Assembly: GCA_028279515.1 (NCBI GenBank)
Contig: JANQNQ010000005.1
Span: 1 to 64,000, forward strand
Source of the DNA: Flavobacteriaceae bacterium
GTDB taxonomy: Bacteria; Bacteroidota; Bacteroidia; Flavobacteriales; Flavobacteriaceae
Length of the DNA stretch: 64,000 nucleotides
Direction of reading: 5' to 3'
Positions 43,728 to 53,116 of this stretch are shown piece by piece. The notes under the pieces were generated by a model. It ran no database searches and was not told where the DNA came from. It was given only the letters and a program-made list of their open reading frames with translations. Position 1 is the first letter of the stretch; every line of letters starts with the position of its first letter. Position numbers and translations under genes: made by a program.

Positions 43728-44234
43728 CTATTTTCTTTTAAATAGCGGAACCGATGAACAGGCCTCTCCGTACATGATGCTTTTAGCCACCGTTTGCAGT
43801 CGCTGAGTGGCCATCAGGTAGGCATTTTGAGGTACAGGTTTATGGCTGCATCCTTTGATGATGACAGGTTTGTCTTGGTAGTCTGAAAGCTCAATGCTGC
43901 TAAGGATATCTTGATAGATTGAAGATTCGAGCTGCTCAAGGTCGCCAACAACCACTTTTTTAGCAAAAGGAGCGGCATGCGTGGTAATTAACATATAGGC
44001 CCACCCCGGAATGATTGCTTCGGTCGAACAACTAAGTGCCAAATATTGGTTCTGGTATTGACTCCAGTCATGCTCTTTGACAAAGGTTCTGAATTCCTTC
44101 TCGCGAAGAATAAATCCTTCGTACAGCCAATCCTTGATGTCCAATACAATGCGCTTTCCTTCAGGATATAGTTCCTCAAGGTCAAAAGTGACCAGTTTGC
44201 TTTGTGCTACGCGATTTACTATTTCTTCTTTCAT
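43728..44234 (-). CDS. DUF2480 family protein
   Basis: 168 residues, no signal peptide. Recognised by its overall pattern: VTFDLEELYPEG, IKDWLYEGFILREKEFR, YLALSCSTEAIIPGWAYML, then KGCSHKPVPQNAYLMATQRLQ. The two conserved Cys-containing segments (ALSCSTE and KGCSHK) could bind metal. DUF2480 genes sit next to SUF genes in many Bacteroidota, as here, where it follows the DUF59 gene after a REP-containing spacer; a part in Fe-S metabolism is plausible but unproven. Confidence 0.85.
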   Translation of the reverse strand: MKEEIVNRVAQSKLVTFDLEELYPEGKRIVLDIKDWLYEGFILREKEFRTFVKEHDWSQYQNQYLALSCSTEAIIPGWAYMLITTHAAPFAKKVVVGDLEQLESSIYQDILSSIELSDYQDKPVIIKGCSHKPVPQNAYLMATQRLQTVAKSIMYGEACSSVPLFKRK

Positions 44235-44240
44235 GGTGAT

Positions 44241-44266
44241 GTCATTCCTGCGAAGGCAGGAATCTT
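44241..44266. repeat. REP-like palindrome
   Basis: GTCATTCCTGCGAAGGCAGGAATCTT; perfect stem ATTCCTGC/GCAGGAAT, orientation as at 42334. It lies between the DUF2480 and DUF59 genes together with an inverted copy at 44371 and a C-rich inverted repeat (CCGGCCTTCGGCC) between them. Confidence 0.85.
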
Positions 44267-44370
44267 ATGTGACTTGCTCAAAATATTTGAGACAACACCC
44301 CTCCGGCCTTCGGCCACCTCCCCTCGCAAAGGGGAGAAGTTAATAGAATTTATTTTTTGAGTTACCCCTT

Positions 44371-44393
44371 GAGATTCCTGCCTTCGCAGGAAT
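44371..44393. repeat. REP-like palindrome, inverted orientation
   Basis: GAGATTCCTGCCTTCGCAGGAAT; the mirror of the element at 44241. The pair flanks about 100 bp, an arrangement reminiscent of mobile REP doublets. It ends 7 bp before the stop codon of the DUF59 gene on the minus strand. Confidence 0.85.
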
Positions 44394-44399
44394 AAAGAA

Positions 44400-44726
44400 C
44401 TATAACAGTCCTAGCTCTAACTTTGCTTCCTCGCTCATCAAGTCTTGGGTCCATGGTGGATCGAAGGTGATCTCTACCTTCGCATCGCGAACATCGTTCA
44501 ATGACTTGACCTTTTCTTCAACCTCTACCGGAAGCGTCTCTGCTACCGGACAATTAGGCGTGGTCAAGGTCATTAATACCTTAACGTCGTAGTCTTCGTT
44601 TACAAACACATCGTAGATGAGTCCGAGTTCGTAGATGTCTACGGGAATCTCAGGGTCATAGATGGTCTTGAGTACACGAACGATCTTTTCGCCGAGAGCA
44701 TTGGTATCTATAGTGGTTTCACTCAT
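44400..44726 (-). CDS. sufT: SUF-associated DUF59 (MIP18-like) Fe-S assembly protein, SufT type
   Basis: ATG at 44726 gives a 108-residue protein of normal size; the longer frame from 44825 reads through spacer. Motifs: TIYDPEIPVDIYELGLIYDV, LMTLTTPNCPVAETLP with the conserved reactive Cys, and ITFDPPWTQDLMSEEAKLELGLL. The family acts in maturation or carrier steps of Fe-S cluster delivery. It lies downstream of sufE in the SUF operon, separated by 123 bp with a repeat element. The symbol follows common use for SUF-linked DUF59 proteins. Confidence 0.88.
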   Translation of the reverse strand: MSETTIDTNALGEKIVRVLKTIYDPEIPVDIYELGLIYDVFVNEDYDVKVLMTLTTPNCPVAETLPVEVEEKVKSLNDVRDAKVEITFDPPWTQDLMSEEAKLELGLL

Positions 44727-44756
44727 TTTTTTGTTGTTTATGTATAGTAGTTTAAA

Positions 44757-44853
44757 GTTTATGAGTTTAGCGTTTACAATTTGGTCGCTTTGTATTGTTT
44801 TGCTTACGTATTTATTTCTAAACACCTATACTCTAAACTAATTAACGATTCAA
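44757..44853. repeat. AT-rich intergenic repeat, copy 2
   Basis: Shares GTTTATGAGTTTAG, TGTTTTGCTT, TCTAAAC and TTAACGATT-type segments with 42722-42783 but is longer by about 35 bp. It fills the gap between sufE and the DUF59 gene. Confidence 0.5.
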
Positions 44854-45272
44854 CTCAACTGCGTTTGATAGGCAATGGCATACATCTTTAACTGTTTGAT
44901 CATGGAGACCAATCCGTTGGCACGTGTCGGTGACAAATGCTCTTTGAGACCGATCTCATCGATGAAGGCCGTATCGGCTTCCATGATATCCTTTGGATGC
45001 TGCTCAGAAAACGCACGGATAAGCAGAGCAACAATGCCTTTGGTGATAATGGCATCACTGTCGGCCGTAAAATGTACTTTATCGTCCTTCAATTCGGCAT
45101 GTACCCAAACTCTACTTTGGCAGCCCTTGATGAGGTTTTCATCTATTTTATACTGTTCATCGATTAGCGGAAGTGATTTCCCCAGTTCGATCATGTATTC
45201 ATAGCGTTGCATCCAATCGTCGAACATTGAAAATTCGTCCACGATATCATTCTGTATTTCGGTGATGGTCAT
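44850..45272 (-). CDS. sufE: Cysteine desulfuration protein SufE
   Basis: ATG at 45272 (MTITEIQNDIVDEF) gives 140 residues, the usual SufE size; the upstream extension to 45320 is not SufE-like. The active-site loop KGCQSRVW contains the Cys that accepts persulfide sulfur from SufS. Other conserved parts: DWMQRYEYMIELGKSLP and HLSPTRANGLVSMI. It is next to sufS, as expected for the partner pair. Confidence 0.95.
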   Translation of the reverse strand: MTITEIQNDIVDEFSMFDDWMQRYEYMIELGKSLPLIDEQYKIDENLIKGCQSRVWVHAELKDDKVHFTADSDAIITKGIVALLIRAFSEQHPKDIMEADTAFIDEIGLKEHLSPTRANGLVSMIKQLKMYAIAYQTQLS

Positions 45273-45366
45273 TCGCCTAAAATTTTCCACAAAAGTACGA
45301 CAAGAATCGTTGCTATTCAATACTTTCTGCCAATGTAAGAATGTGATTTCTTGATAGCGGAGTTAT

Positions 45367-46599
45367 TTACGATAACATCATCTGTGCCTTCTTCACAGCT
45401 TCGACCAACGCATCGATTTCTTCTTTGGTGTTGTAGAAAGCGAAAGATGCACGCACGGTTCCTGGGATTTTGAAATAATCCATGATCGGTTGGGCACAAT
45501 GATGACCTGTACGAACAGCGATTCCGAGCTTGTCGACGATGGTCCCTATATCATACGGGTGAATGCCTTCGATGTTGAAGGAGATCACAGAGGTCTTGTT
45601 GGAGGTACCGTAGATCTTTAGTCCGTCGATTTGAAGCAATTGTTCGGTAGCGTACTGCAACAACTCGTTCTCGTAAGATGCGATGGCGTCAAAACCGATG
45701 TTGTTGAGGTAGTCGATGGCAGAACCAAAGGCAATACCTCCTGCGATGTTTGGCGTTCCGGCTTCAAACTTATGCGGAAGATCAGCATAAGTGGTTTTTT
45801 CAAACGTAACGGTAGCGATCATCTCGCCTCCGCCTTGGTACGGAGGAAGCTTGTTTAGCCATTCTTCTTTTCCGTATAAAATACCGACACCGGTTGGGCC
45901 ACACATTTTATGAGCCGAAGCAACATAAAAGTCAACATCCAACGCTTGAACGTCTGGTTTGATATGCGGACATGCTTGTGCTCCGTCGATCAACACAGCC
46001 GCACCGACCGCATGCGCCTTTTCGATGATCTCTTCTATTGGGTTGATGGTCCCCAGTGCGTTCGAAATATGGTTGCAAAAGACGAGCTTGGTCTTGTTGG
46101 AGAGCAATTGATCGTAGGCTTCCATTTCAAGTGCTCCCTCTTCATTCATTGGGATCACCTTCAGCGTAGCACCAGTGCGTTCGCACAGCATCTGCCATGG
46201 TACGATGTTCGAGTGGTGCTCTAGTGCCGAAACGATGACCTCGTCACCTTCCGTTAGGAAAGACCCAAAACCATTGGCTACCAAATTGATCCCATGGGTT
46301 GTTCCTGAAGTGAAAATAACCTCGTGAGATTTGGCAGCATTAAAATGTCGTTGCACTTTAAAACGGGCTTCTTCATAAGCATCAGTAGCTTCTTGGCTAA
46401 GCGTATGCACCCCGCGATGAATATTGGCATTGTACCCTTCATAATAGTCCACGATCGTATCGATTACCTGTTTTGGCGTTTGTGATGTGGCAGCGTTGTC
46501 AAAATAAACCAGAGGTTTACCATTCACTTCTCTATTTAGAATAGGAAAGTCTTTACGTATGGTTGCAACGTCAAAAGTATGTTGGGTCGATGATGCCAT
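45367..46599 (-). CDS. sufS: Cysteine desulfurase SufS
   Basis: 410 residues, class V aminotransferase fold. PLP-binding Lys in VASAHKMCGPTGVGILYG, conserved TSGTTHGINLVA and VSALEHHSNIVPWQ segments, and the type II active-site Cys in VRTGHHCAQPIM. It supplies sulfur for Fe-S cluster assembly through SufE. It begins 6 bp behind sufD. Confidence 0.97.
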   Translation of the reverse strand: MASSTQHTFDVATIRKDFPILNREVNGKPLVYFDNAATSQTPKQVIDTIVDYYEGYNANIHRGVHTLSQEATDAYEEARFKVQRHFNAAKSHEVIFTSGTTHGINLVANGFGSFLTEGDEVIVSALEHHSNIVPWQMLCERTGATLKVIPMNEEGALEMEAYDQLLSNKTKLVFCNHISNALGTINPIEEIIEKAHAVGAAVLIDGAQACPHIKPDVQALDVDFYVASAHKMCGPTGVGILYGKEEWLNKLPPYQGGGEMIATVTFEKTTYADLPHKFEAGTPNIAGGIAFGSAIDYLNNIGFDAIASYENELLQYATEQLLQIDGLKIYGTSNKTSVISFNIEGIHPYDIGTIVDKLGIAVRTGHHCAQPIMDYFKIPGTVRASFAFYNTKEEIDALVEAVKKAQMMLS

Positions 46600-46605
46600 A
46601 AGTTG

Positions 46606-47922
46606 TTATAGGTCGAATCCGAGATTTACACCCAGTTTGTTTGCGATCAATTTGTTGATACGTGTCTTTACCGCCGGAATCTTCACGCTTTCTAGTACGT
46701 TGTTTGCAAAGGCGTACGTAAGCAATCCTTTGGCTTCCTTTTCAGGGATTCCACGGGTACGAAGGTAAAACAGGGCGTCGTCATCTAATTGCCCTATAGT
46801 ACATCCGTGCGAACACTTTACATCGTCAGCAAAGATCTCTAGCTGTGGCTTGGTGTTGATCGTTGCCTTGTCATCGATTAGAATGTTATTGTTTTGCTGA
46901 AACGCATTTGTTTTCTGAGCTTCCTTCTCAACGATGATCTTTCCGTTGAAGACACCCGTACTCTTATCGGCATAGATGCCCTTGTAATCTTGATGACTTT
47001 CACAATTTGGTTGCGCGTGATGCACCAAGGTATAGTGGTCAACATGTTGCTTGTCGCCGATAATCGTGATTCCCTTTAAGGTAGAATCGATACGTTCGTC
47101 CGTGTGATAGAAATTCAGGTTGTTTCGCGTCAGGTTTCCTCCAAAAGAGAAGGTGTGTACCGAAACATGGCTGTTTCTTTTTTGTGAGATATAGGTGTTG
47201 TCAACGAGTGATGCCGTCTGACGATCGTTCTGAATCTTGTAATGATCCACAATAGCCCTTTTATTCGCAAAGATCTCAGTCACTGCATTGGTAAGGATCG
47301 CATTGTCAGTAAGACTCTGATGACGCTCTATGATCTGTACATGCGAATTCTCGTCCACCACGATCAGGTTTCTGGGTTGAAGCATCAATGCTGCTTCGCT
47401 TCCAGTCGCGAAATGGATGATCTGTATTGGTTTCTCAACTACTTTGTTCTTCGGGATGTGAATATAGGCTCCCTCATTGGCAAAGGCCGTATTTAAGTTG
47501 GTTAAGCTATCATCGCGCTTAACTGCTTTGTCAAAGTAGTTGTCAATGATGATCTTGTACTTAGGCTTGCTGAGTGCCGCAGACATTAAACAAACGTCAA
47601 TTCCTTCATGCGTTGTTTGCGACAAATGTGAGCTATAAACACCATCGATAAAAACGATCTTGTACGAATCGATATCATGAATAAAGTACTTCTTTACTTC
47701 AGGGTATTCTAGTACGTTCTCTTCCTTCGGAAAAACACTGTAATCATGCTTCAATACCGAGTTTAGCGAGGTATATTTCCACGCTTCTTCTTTTTTGTTC
47801 GGAAAGCCCTTTTCTTCGAATCGCTTGATTGCTTCGGTTCGAATGTCATGAACAGGCGCATCGATGTCTACCCTGTTCTCAAAGGCCATAAAGGAAGAAA
47901 CTAACTTATCTTTTAAATCCAT
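46606..47922 (-). CDS. sufD: Fe-S cluster assembly protein SufD
   Basis: 438 residues. N-terminal helices (FEEKGFPNKKEEAWKYT) and the SufB/D beta-helix core, with the typical C-terminal block DDVKCSHGCTIGQLDDDALFYLRTRGIPEKEAKGLL that includes the conserved His. SufD pairs with SufB in the SufBC2D scaffold. It lies between sufC and sufS. Confidence 0.96.
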   Translation of the reverse strand: MDLKDKLVSSFMAFENRVDIDAPVHDIRTEAIKRFEEKGFPNKKEEAWKYTSLNSVLKHDYSVFPKEENVLEYPEVKKYFIHDIDSYKIVFIDGVYSSHLSQTTHEGIDVCLMSAALSKPKYKIIIDNYFDKAVKRDDSLTNLNTAFANEGAYIHIPKNKVVEKPIQIIHFATGSEAALMLQPRNLIVVDENSHVQIIERHQSLTDNAILTNAVTEIFANKRAIVDHYKIQNDRQTASLVDNTYISQKRNSHVSVHTFSFGGNLTRNNLNFYHTDERIDSTLKGITIIGDKQHVDHYTLVHHAQPNCESHQDYKGIYADKSTGVFNGKIIVEKEAQKTNAFQQNNNILIDDKATINTKPQLEIFADDVKCSHGCTIGQLDDDALFYLRTRGIPEKEAKGLLTYAFANNVLESVKIPAVKTRINKLIANKLGVNLGFDL

Positions 47923-48000
47923 TTTTTTTCAGCTTCAAGTTTATTTTGTCTTAGACAAAATGTTTCTTGTTTCTTTTGTTTCTGTGGTACAGCAAACAGA

Positions 48001-48753
48001 TTAAACTCCCGCTTCTTGCTTGATCCAGTCGTATCCTTTTTCTTCTAACTCAAGCGCCAATTCTTTGGTGCCTGATTTTACGATTTTTCCGTCATGCAAA
48101 ACATGTACGTAATCAGGAACGATATAGTCTAGTAAACGCTGATAGTGCGTGATTACCACCACTGCATTATCATTGCTTCTCAATTTATTTACTCCATTGG
48201 CAACGATACGAAGCGCGTCAATGTCCAATCCAGAATCGGTCTCGTCCAAGATAGCAAGCTTCGGTTCTAGCATGGCCATTTGAAAGATCTCGTTACGCTT
48301 TTTCTCTCCTCCAGAGAATCCTTCATTCAAAGAGCGAGAAAGGAATTTGCGATCGATCTCTAACAATTCGGCCTTTTCACGGATCTTCTTGAGCATTTCG
48401 TTGGCAGGCATGTCTTCCATCCCTTTTGCTTTACGCGTCTCATTGATCGCGGTCTTCACAAAATTGGTTACAGACACCCCGGGAATCTCAACAGGATACT
48501 GAAACGACATAAAGATGCCTTCATGCGCACGCTCTTCGGCAGCCAATTCAGAGATGTCCTCTCCTTTTAAAAGGATTTCGCCTTCTGTCACTTCATATTC
48601 TTCTTTTCCTGCAATTACGGATGATAGGGTGCTTTTTCCAGAACCATTAGGTCCCATAATAGCGTGTACCTCTCCAGCTTTTACTTCAAGATCGATTCCT
48701 TTTAGGATCGCTTTGTCTTCAACACTTGCGTGTAGATTTTTAATCGTTAACAT
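48001..48753 (-). CDS. sufC: Fe-S cluster assembly ATPase SufC
   Basis: 250 residues, an ABC-type ATPase. Walker [10 protein letters not shown], the SufC-type signature [15 protein letters not shown], Walker [13 protein letters not shown] and the H-loop [13 protein letters not shown]. It drives conformational change of the SufBC2D complex in the cytoplasm. Confidence 0.97.
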   Translation of the reverse strand: MLTIKNLHASVEDKAILKGIDLEVKAGEVHAIMGPNGSGKSTLSSVIAGKEEYEVTEGEILLKGEDISELAAEERAHEGIFMSFQYPVEIPGVSVTNFVKTAINETRKAKGMEDMPANEMLKKIREKAELLEIDRKFLSRSLNEGFSGGEKKRNEIFQMAMLEPKLAILDETDSGLDIDALRIVANGVNKLRSNDNAVVVITHYQRLLDYIVPDYVHVLHDGKIVKSGTKELALELEEKGYDWIKQEAGV

Positions 48754-48760
48754 GGTATCG

Positions 48761-49162
48761 TTATTCTTCTTTAACTTTTATCACAGTGGTCGTTTCGGCT
48801 GCCGGTGCAGATACAGAAACGATTTCTTTTATTTCAATGACTTCTTTCCAGCCTTCTTCATTTGGGTTTGGTAGTACATTTCCTTTCACCACTACCGGAA
48901 TCATGTCATACACCTCTTTTTTCAGCGGCTGACATTTGTTATTCAATTCGTGCATCTTGTCATCAATGACCACCCCGTAAACTTCAGAGTGGGTCTTTAA
49001 GACGGCGGCATCTTCCAAGAACAAAAATTCACCACTAATGGTGGTCAAGTCTGCGACTTCCTCGGTCTTGGTTTCAGTATCGACACTTTCTTCCTTTTTT
49101 TGGTCATTCTTACAGCTGGTCAGTGCTGCAAACACAAAAATGATAACAAAGAACTTCTTCAT
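48761..49162 (-). CDS. Lipoprotein encoded inside the SUF operon
   Basis: ATG at 49162 gives a lipoprotein signal [17 protein letters not shown]; the longer frame overlaps sufB. The 133-residue product has a charged linker ([15 protein letters not shown]) and a small domain that looks like a beta-barrel/OB-type fold: [63 protein letters not shown]. It stands between sufB and sufC, 28 bp and 7 bp from them, so it must be co-transcribed, yet it is exported while the SUF machinery is cytoplasmic. Function unknown. Confidence 0.8.
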   Translation of the reverse strand: MKKFFVIIFVFAALTSCKNDQKKEESVDTETKTEEVADLTTISGEFLFLEDAAVLKTHSEVYGVVIDDKMHELNNKCQPLKKEVYDMIPVVVKGNVLPNPNEEGWKEVIEIKEIVSVSAPAAETTTVIKVKEE

Positions 49163-49190
49163 AATTTGGTTGATTTGGTTTGGAGGTTGT

Positions 49191-50639
49191 TTATCCAACA
49201 GAACCTTCCAAAGAGATCTCAAGTAGTTTTTGAGCCTCAACGGCAAATTCCATCGGAAGTTTATTTAATACTTCCTTGCTAAAACCATTTACAATCAGCG
49301 CAATTGCCTTTTCGGTATCAATACCACGCTGGTTACAATAGAAGATCTGGTCTTCACCGATCTTACTGGTTGTAGCTTCGTGCTCGATCTGAGCCGATTT
49401 ATTTTTTGCTTCTATATAAGGGAAGGTATGTGCACCACATTTATTGCCCATCAAGAGCGAATCACATTGCGAGAAGTTCCGCGCGTTTTCGGCTCGAGCG
49501 TTGATCTGTACGAGTCCGCGATAGCTGTTTTGTGACTTTCCTGCTGAGATACCTTTCGAAATGATGGTACTCTTGGTGTTTTTACCAAGGTGGATCATTT
49601 TGGTTCCGGTATCGGCTTGTTGGTAATTGTTTGTTACGGCGATCGAATAGAATTCTCCCGTAGAGTTGTCACCTTTCAACACGCATGAAGGATATTTCCA
49701 AGTTACAGCCGATCCTGTTTCAACCTGCGTCCAAGAGATCTTGGCGTTGGTCTCACAGATTCCACGTTTGGTTACAAAGTTAAAGACACCTCCGCGTCCT
49801 TCTTTATCACCAGGGAACCAGTTTTGAACGGTTGAGTATTTGATCTCGGCATCATCCAACGCGATCAATTCTACTACCGCAGCGTGCAATTGGTTCTCAT
49901 CACGTGACGGAGCCGTACAACCTTCAAGGTAGCTTACATAACTACCTTCATCAGCAATCACTAATGTCCTTTCGAACTGTCCAGTTCCTGCTTGATTGAT
50001 TCTGAAATACGTTGATAATTCCATTGGGCATCGTACCCCTTTCGGGATGTAGCAAAAAGAACCATCACTAAATACGGCAGAGTTCAATGCTGCGTAAAAG
50101 TTGTCCTTTTGCGGCACGACGGTACCGATATATTTTTTGACCAATTCAGGATGTTCTTGGATCGCTTCAGAGATCGAGCAGAAAATGATTCCTTTTTCGG
50201 CAAGTGTTTCTTTGAAGGTGGTCGCAACAGAAACAGAGTCCATCACGATATCAACGGCAACACCCGCCAAACGTTTTTGTTCCTCTAAAGAAATGCCCAA
50301 CTTGTTGAAAGTCTCCAACAACTCTGGATCTACTTCGTCAAGGCTTTCGTATTTGTCTTTTGCTTTCGGGGCCGAGTAATAAGAGATGGCCTGAAAATCG
50401 GGTTTTTCGTATTTCACGTTCGCCCATTCAGGTTCTTCCATTTGTTCCCACGCTCTAAAGGCTTCCAATCGCCATTCGGTCATCCATTCGGGTTCTTCCT
50501 TCTTGGCAGAGATGGCACGAACAATATCTTCATTTAAACCAACGGGAAAGGTTTCAGACTCAATGTCTGTGTAAAAACCATATTCGTATTCCTTGGTTTC
50601 GAGTTCTTTCTTTAATTCTTCTTCAGTAAACTTGCTCAT
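49191..50639 (-). CDS. sufB: Fe-S cluster assembly protein SufB
   Basis: 482 residues, full length for the family. Conserved blocks include [80 protein letters not shown] and [26 protein letters not shown], with the C-terminal Cys region [13 protein letters not shown]. SufB is the scaffold on which the cluster is built. The gene follows the sufA-like gene after 32 bp. Confidence 0.97.
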   Translation of the reverse strand: MSKFTEEELKKELETKEYEYGFYTDIESETFPVGLNEDIVRAISAKKEEPEWMTEWRLEAFRAWEQMEEPEWANVKYEKPDFQAISYYSAPKAKDKYESLDEVDPELLETFNKLGISLEEQKRLAGVAVDIVMDSVSVATTFKETLAEKGIIFCSISEAIQEHPELVKKYIGTVVPQKDNFYAALNSAVFSDGSFCYIPKGVRCPMELSTYFRINQAGTGQFERTLVIADEGSYVSYLEGCTAPSRDENQLHAAVVELIALDDAEIKYSTVQNWFPGDKEGRGGVFNFVTKRGICETNAKISWTQVETGSAVTWKYPSCVLKGDNSTGEFYSIAVTNNYQQADTGTKMIHLGKNTKSTIISKGISAGKSQNSYRGLVQINARAENARNFSQCDSLLMGNKCGAHTFPYIEAKNKSAQIEHEATTSKIGEDQIFYCNQRGIDTEKAIALIVNGFSKEVLNKLPMEFAVEAQKLLEISLEGSVG

Positions 50640-50671
50640 TGCAGGTATTTATCAATCTTTCAGTCTATCTA

Positions 50672-51001
50672 TTAAAGTGAAAAGCTTTCACCGCAGCCAC
50701 AGGTTCTTTGGGCATTGGGATTGTTGAAAACAAATCCTTTTCCATTCAATCCTCCAGAATATTCTAGAGTGGTTCCCACTAGATATAAAAAGCTGCGTTT
50801 GTCAACAATGATGCGAACGTCGTTGTCTTCAAACATCTTGTCTTCATCGGCTTTTGAATTGTCAAACTTCAATTCGTACGAAAGTCCAGAGCATCCACCA
50901 CTTTTCACTCCAACGCGTACAAAATCTGTAGTAGCGTTAAATCCTTCATCGGTCATTAGCTCTACGACTTTCTTTTTGGCTGTATCTGATACTTTGATCA
51001 T
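50672..51001 (-). CDS. sufA: A-type Fe-S carrier (SufA/IscA family)
   Basis: 109 residues. The three conserved Cys are present in GVKSGGCSGLSYELKF and RTCGCGESFSL. It is the first gene of the SUF operon and has a perfect -7 box 33 bp upstream. The assignment to SufA rather than IscA or ErpA follows from the operon; the sequence alone does not separate them. Confidence 0.92.
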   Translation of the reverse strand: MIKVSDTAKKKVVELMTDEGFNATTDFVRVGVKSGGCSGLSYELKFDNSKADEDKMFEDNDVRIIVDKRSFLYLVGTTLEYSGGLNGKGFVFNNPNAQRTCGCGESFSL

Positions 51002-51033
51002 AATGTTTAAATAGATTATGTCTAAATAATGTG

Positions 51034-51041
51034 CAAAGATA
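51034..51041 (-). promoter_or_regulatory. -7 promoter box of the SUF operon
   Basis: On the minus strand TATCTTTG fits TAnnTTTG exactly, 33 bp upstream of the sufA-like start. No convincing IscR-type site was recognised near it. Confidence 0.55.
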
Positions 51042-51247
51042 TGCTATTTGGCGTTCTTTTCCATAAAACCTAACATATATATAACAAATGAATCAATAGG
51101 GGTTTTTTATTGCTCATCAGTCAAAATTATGAATTTCGAATGCCGAATTTTGAATTTGCCAATCTAGCTGTTAAATAATGTGGCAATTGGAGCGATGCTT
51201 ATTGAAAAATAATTGAAGATTGATGACTATCTCCCTGTCTTAGCTCA

Positions 51248-51270
51248 GAGATTCCTGCTTTCGCAGGAAT
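51248..51270. repeat. REP-like palindrome at the peroxidase stop codon
   Basis: GAGATTCCTGCTTTCGCAGGAAT; its last base is also the last base of the stop codon of the di-heme peroxidase gene on the minus strand. An AT-rich TTTGAATTTCGAATT-like repeat lies at about 51125-51160 in the same gap. Confidence 0.8.
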
Positions 51271-52325
51271 TAAAATTCAGAAAAGCGGTCGTCTTCTAAA
51301 AAATCGACATCGGTAAGGGTTTTCAAGAAGGCTATGATCTTGGTTTTTTCTTCGGAAGTAAGCGGGATTCCGAGTTGGCCGTTTTCTTTTAATGAAGGGT
51401 CTAGTGTCTCAGAGTCGACTACACCATCGCTATAGAAGTCCAATACATCTTCAAGGGTAGCAAAACGACCATCATGCATATACGGAAAGGTTTCTTGTAT
51501 GTTTCTTAGGGTTGGAACTCGAAACTTCTGCTTGTCTTCTGGGAGTCCTGTAACACGCTCACGGCCAATGTCATTGTATTGCGGGTCAACAGGAAGTCCG
51601 TTGTTGCGATACGATTGGTCTGTGAACAATTCGCCAGTGTGACAAGAAGCACATTTTTGATTGAAAAGAGCGAGTCCTTCGGTTTCATCTGCCGACAGGG
51701 TCACATTTCCTTCACCTCGGCTAAACTTGTCGTATTTGGTATCTGCCGAGACCATCATGACCATAAATTGCGACAATGCCTTGAGCATGTTTTCGGCATT
51801 GACCTCGCCGTTTTCAAAAGCATCGGCAAACATCTGTGGGTATTGCGAGTCTGCTTGCAGTTTGGCCAATACACCAGCAATGGTCTCGTTCATTTCAACC
51901 TCTGAAGTGATTGGAACGATCGGTTGAAGATCTAAGTGGTTCACGGCGCCATCCCAGGTAAATTCATTGAGAAAGGCAAGATTAAAAAGCGGTTGTGCGT
52001 TTCGCGTACCTAACGCACCGTCAACTCCGTGACTTACGATGTGTGTATGGTGTGTGAAGGCAAAACTTTGTATATGGCAAAAGCCGCAAGATACGACACC
52101 GTCAGAGGCTAACCTCCCATCAAAAAAGAGTTTTTTGCCAAGTTCGAATCCTTTTTCGGTGGGTTGATTATTGGCGATGTCGTATGTAAGCGGCGGAAAG
52201 TTTGAAGGTACCGTAAGCTCCAAGTTGTTATTGGTCGTAGGAGTAGGATCGACCATCATGTCGAGCTTCTCGTTAGAACATCCTGCGATTAGGAGTACAA
52301 TAAGTATGTGGCTTAGGTACTTCAT
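51270..52325 (-). CDS. Di-heme cytrochrome-c-peroxidase-like protein (MauG/MbnH family), lipoprotein
   Basis: 351 residues with lipobox LLIAGC. Two heme-binding motifs: CGFCH (Cys-80 to His-84) and CASCH (Cys-225 to His-229). The surrounding blocks LGKKLFFDGRLASDGVVSC, GTRNAQPLFNLAF, EFTWDGAVNHLDLQ and FRVPTLRNIQETFPYMHDGRF are those of the bacterial cytochrome c peroxidase/MauG family. The gene lies 7 bp behind an MbnP-like gene. In methanotrophs MbnH is a MauG-type di-heme enzyme that oxidises a Trp of its partner MbnP to kynurenine. A similar pair here is plausible, as an alternative to simple peroxide reduction. Confidence 0.9.
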   Translation of the reverse strand: MKYLSHILIVLLIAGCSNEKLDMMVDPTPTTNNNLELTVPSNFPPLTYDIANNQPTEKGFELGKKLFFDGRLASDGVVSCGFCHIQSFAFTHHTHIVSHGVDGALGTRNAQPLFNLAFLNEFTWDGAVNHLDLQPIVPITSEVEMNETIAGVLAKLQADSQYPQMFADAFENGEVNAENMLKALSQFMVMMVSADTKYDKFSRGEGNVTLSADETEGLALFNQKCASCHTGELFTDQSYRNNGLPVDPQYNDIGRERVTGLPEDKQKFRVPTLRNIQETFPYMHDGRFATLEDVLDFYSDGVVDSETLDPSLKENGQLGIPLTSEEKTKIIAFLKTLTDVDFLEDDRFSEF

Positions 52326-52332
52326 AGGTTTA

Positions 52333-53091
52333 TTATTGAACGTTTGTAACAGTAAACATTCCGGTGACGTTGGTAGCGATCAAAGGTGCATTTACCGGAT
52401 CGACCTGGATCTCATCTTTGTTTTCAATCGAGATCGTATGCGTTCCGTCTAAAACTTTAGCGATATCAGCTTCGATGCTAAGCGTCGGTGTGCTCGATGA
52501 TGACACTCTCGCTTCGCTAGGCAAAGATAGCGTGATTTCTTTGTAGTTGTCTAAGTTGGTGCCATGGCTTCCTACGTGCATGATGAAGGTGCCTTCAGTA
52601 CCACCTTGTGGCGTATAGTTTCCTTCAAATTTAATGAATTGATAGCCTGCAGACCAGCTCCATAACATGTCTTCTTCTTCGGCTGTTGGTACAAAATTTT
52701 GCATTCCGTTGAGTGGATAATTCGATTGATCCACCCCAAATCCGAACTTGATAGAGGTATATCTGTCTGCCTTTACGTTAGTAAGAGTTATTGATTGACT
52801 ACCTGCGTTAGCCTCGTTGATCAAGAAATAACTGTCTTCTTTTGGGTACTCGAAAGTGTTTCCGTCGGTATCGGTCAAAACGATGTTAGAGATGATATAT
52901 TTTAGCGTGGTCACTTCGTACGCTTCGTTGCTTCCGTTGGTGTAAGAGCCTGTGTTAAGCACAAGGTCTGAGGCTCCTACCTTGTTATCAAAAGTGATGG
53001 TAAGGCTTCCTGTGCCATCGTTGTCATCGCTTTTACAAGAGAAGAATAGAGAGGCGATCATAAGACCTGTAAAGAGGTGTGAAAATTTCAT
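52333..53091 (-). CDS. MbnP-like copper-binding lipoprotein
   Basis: 252 residues with lipobox SLFFSC. The body matches MbnP-family proteins: LTITFDNKVG, LKYIISNIVLTD, IKFGFGVDQSNYPLNGMQ, DMLWSWSAGYQFIKFEG, FIMHVGSHGT. The two Trp (144 and 146) in the LWSWSAGY block are where MbnP carries its conserved Trp that becomes kynurenine. His and Met residues around FIMHVGSHG are candidate copper ligands. Co-location with a MauG/MbnH-type peroxidase strongly suggests a functional pair. No methanobactin genes are nearby, so a general role in copper handling at the envelope is likelier. Confidence 0.85.
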   Translation of the reverse strand: MKFSHLFTGLMIASLFFSCKSDDNDGTGSLTITFDNKVGASDLVLNTGSYTNGSNEAYEVTTLKYIISNIVLTDTDGNTFEYPKEDSYFLINEANAGSQSITLTNVKADRYTSIKFGFGVDQSNYPLNGMQNFVPTAEEEDMLWSWSAGYQFIKFEGNYTPQGGTEGTFIMHVGSHGTNLDNYKEITLSLPSEARVSSSSTPTLSIEADIAKVLDGTHTISIENKDEIQVDPVNAPLIATNVTGMFTVTNVQ

Positions 53092-53116
53092 AATGTATAG
53101 TAGTTGTTATTGAGGA

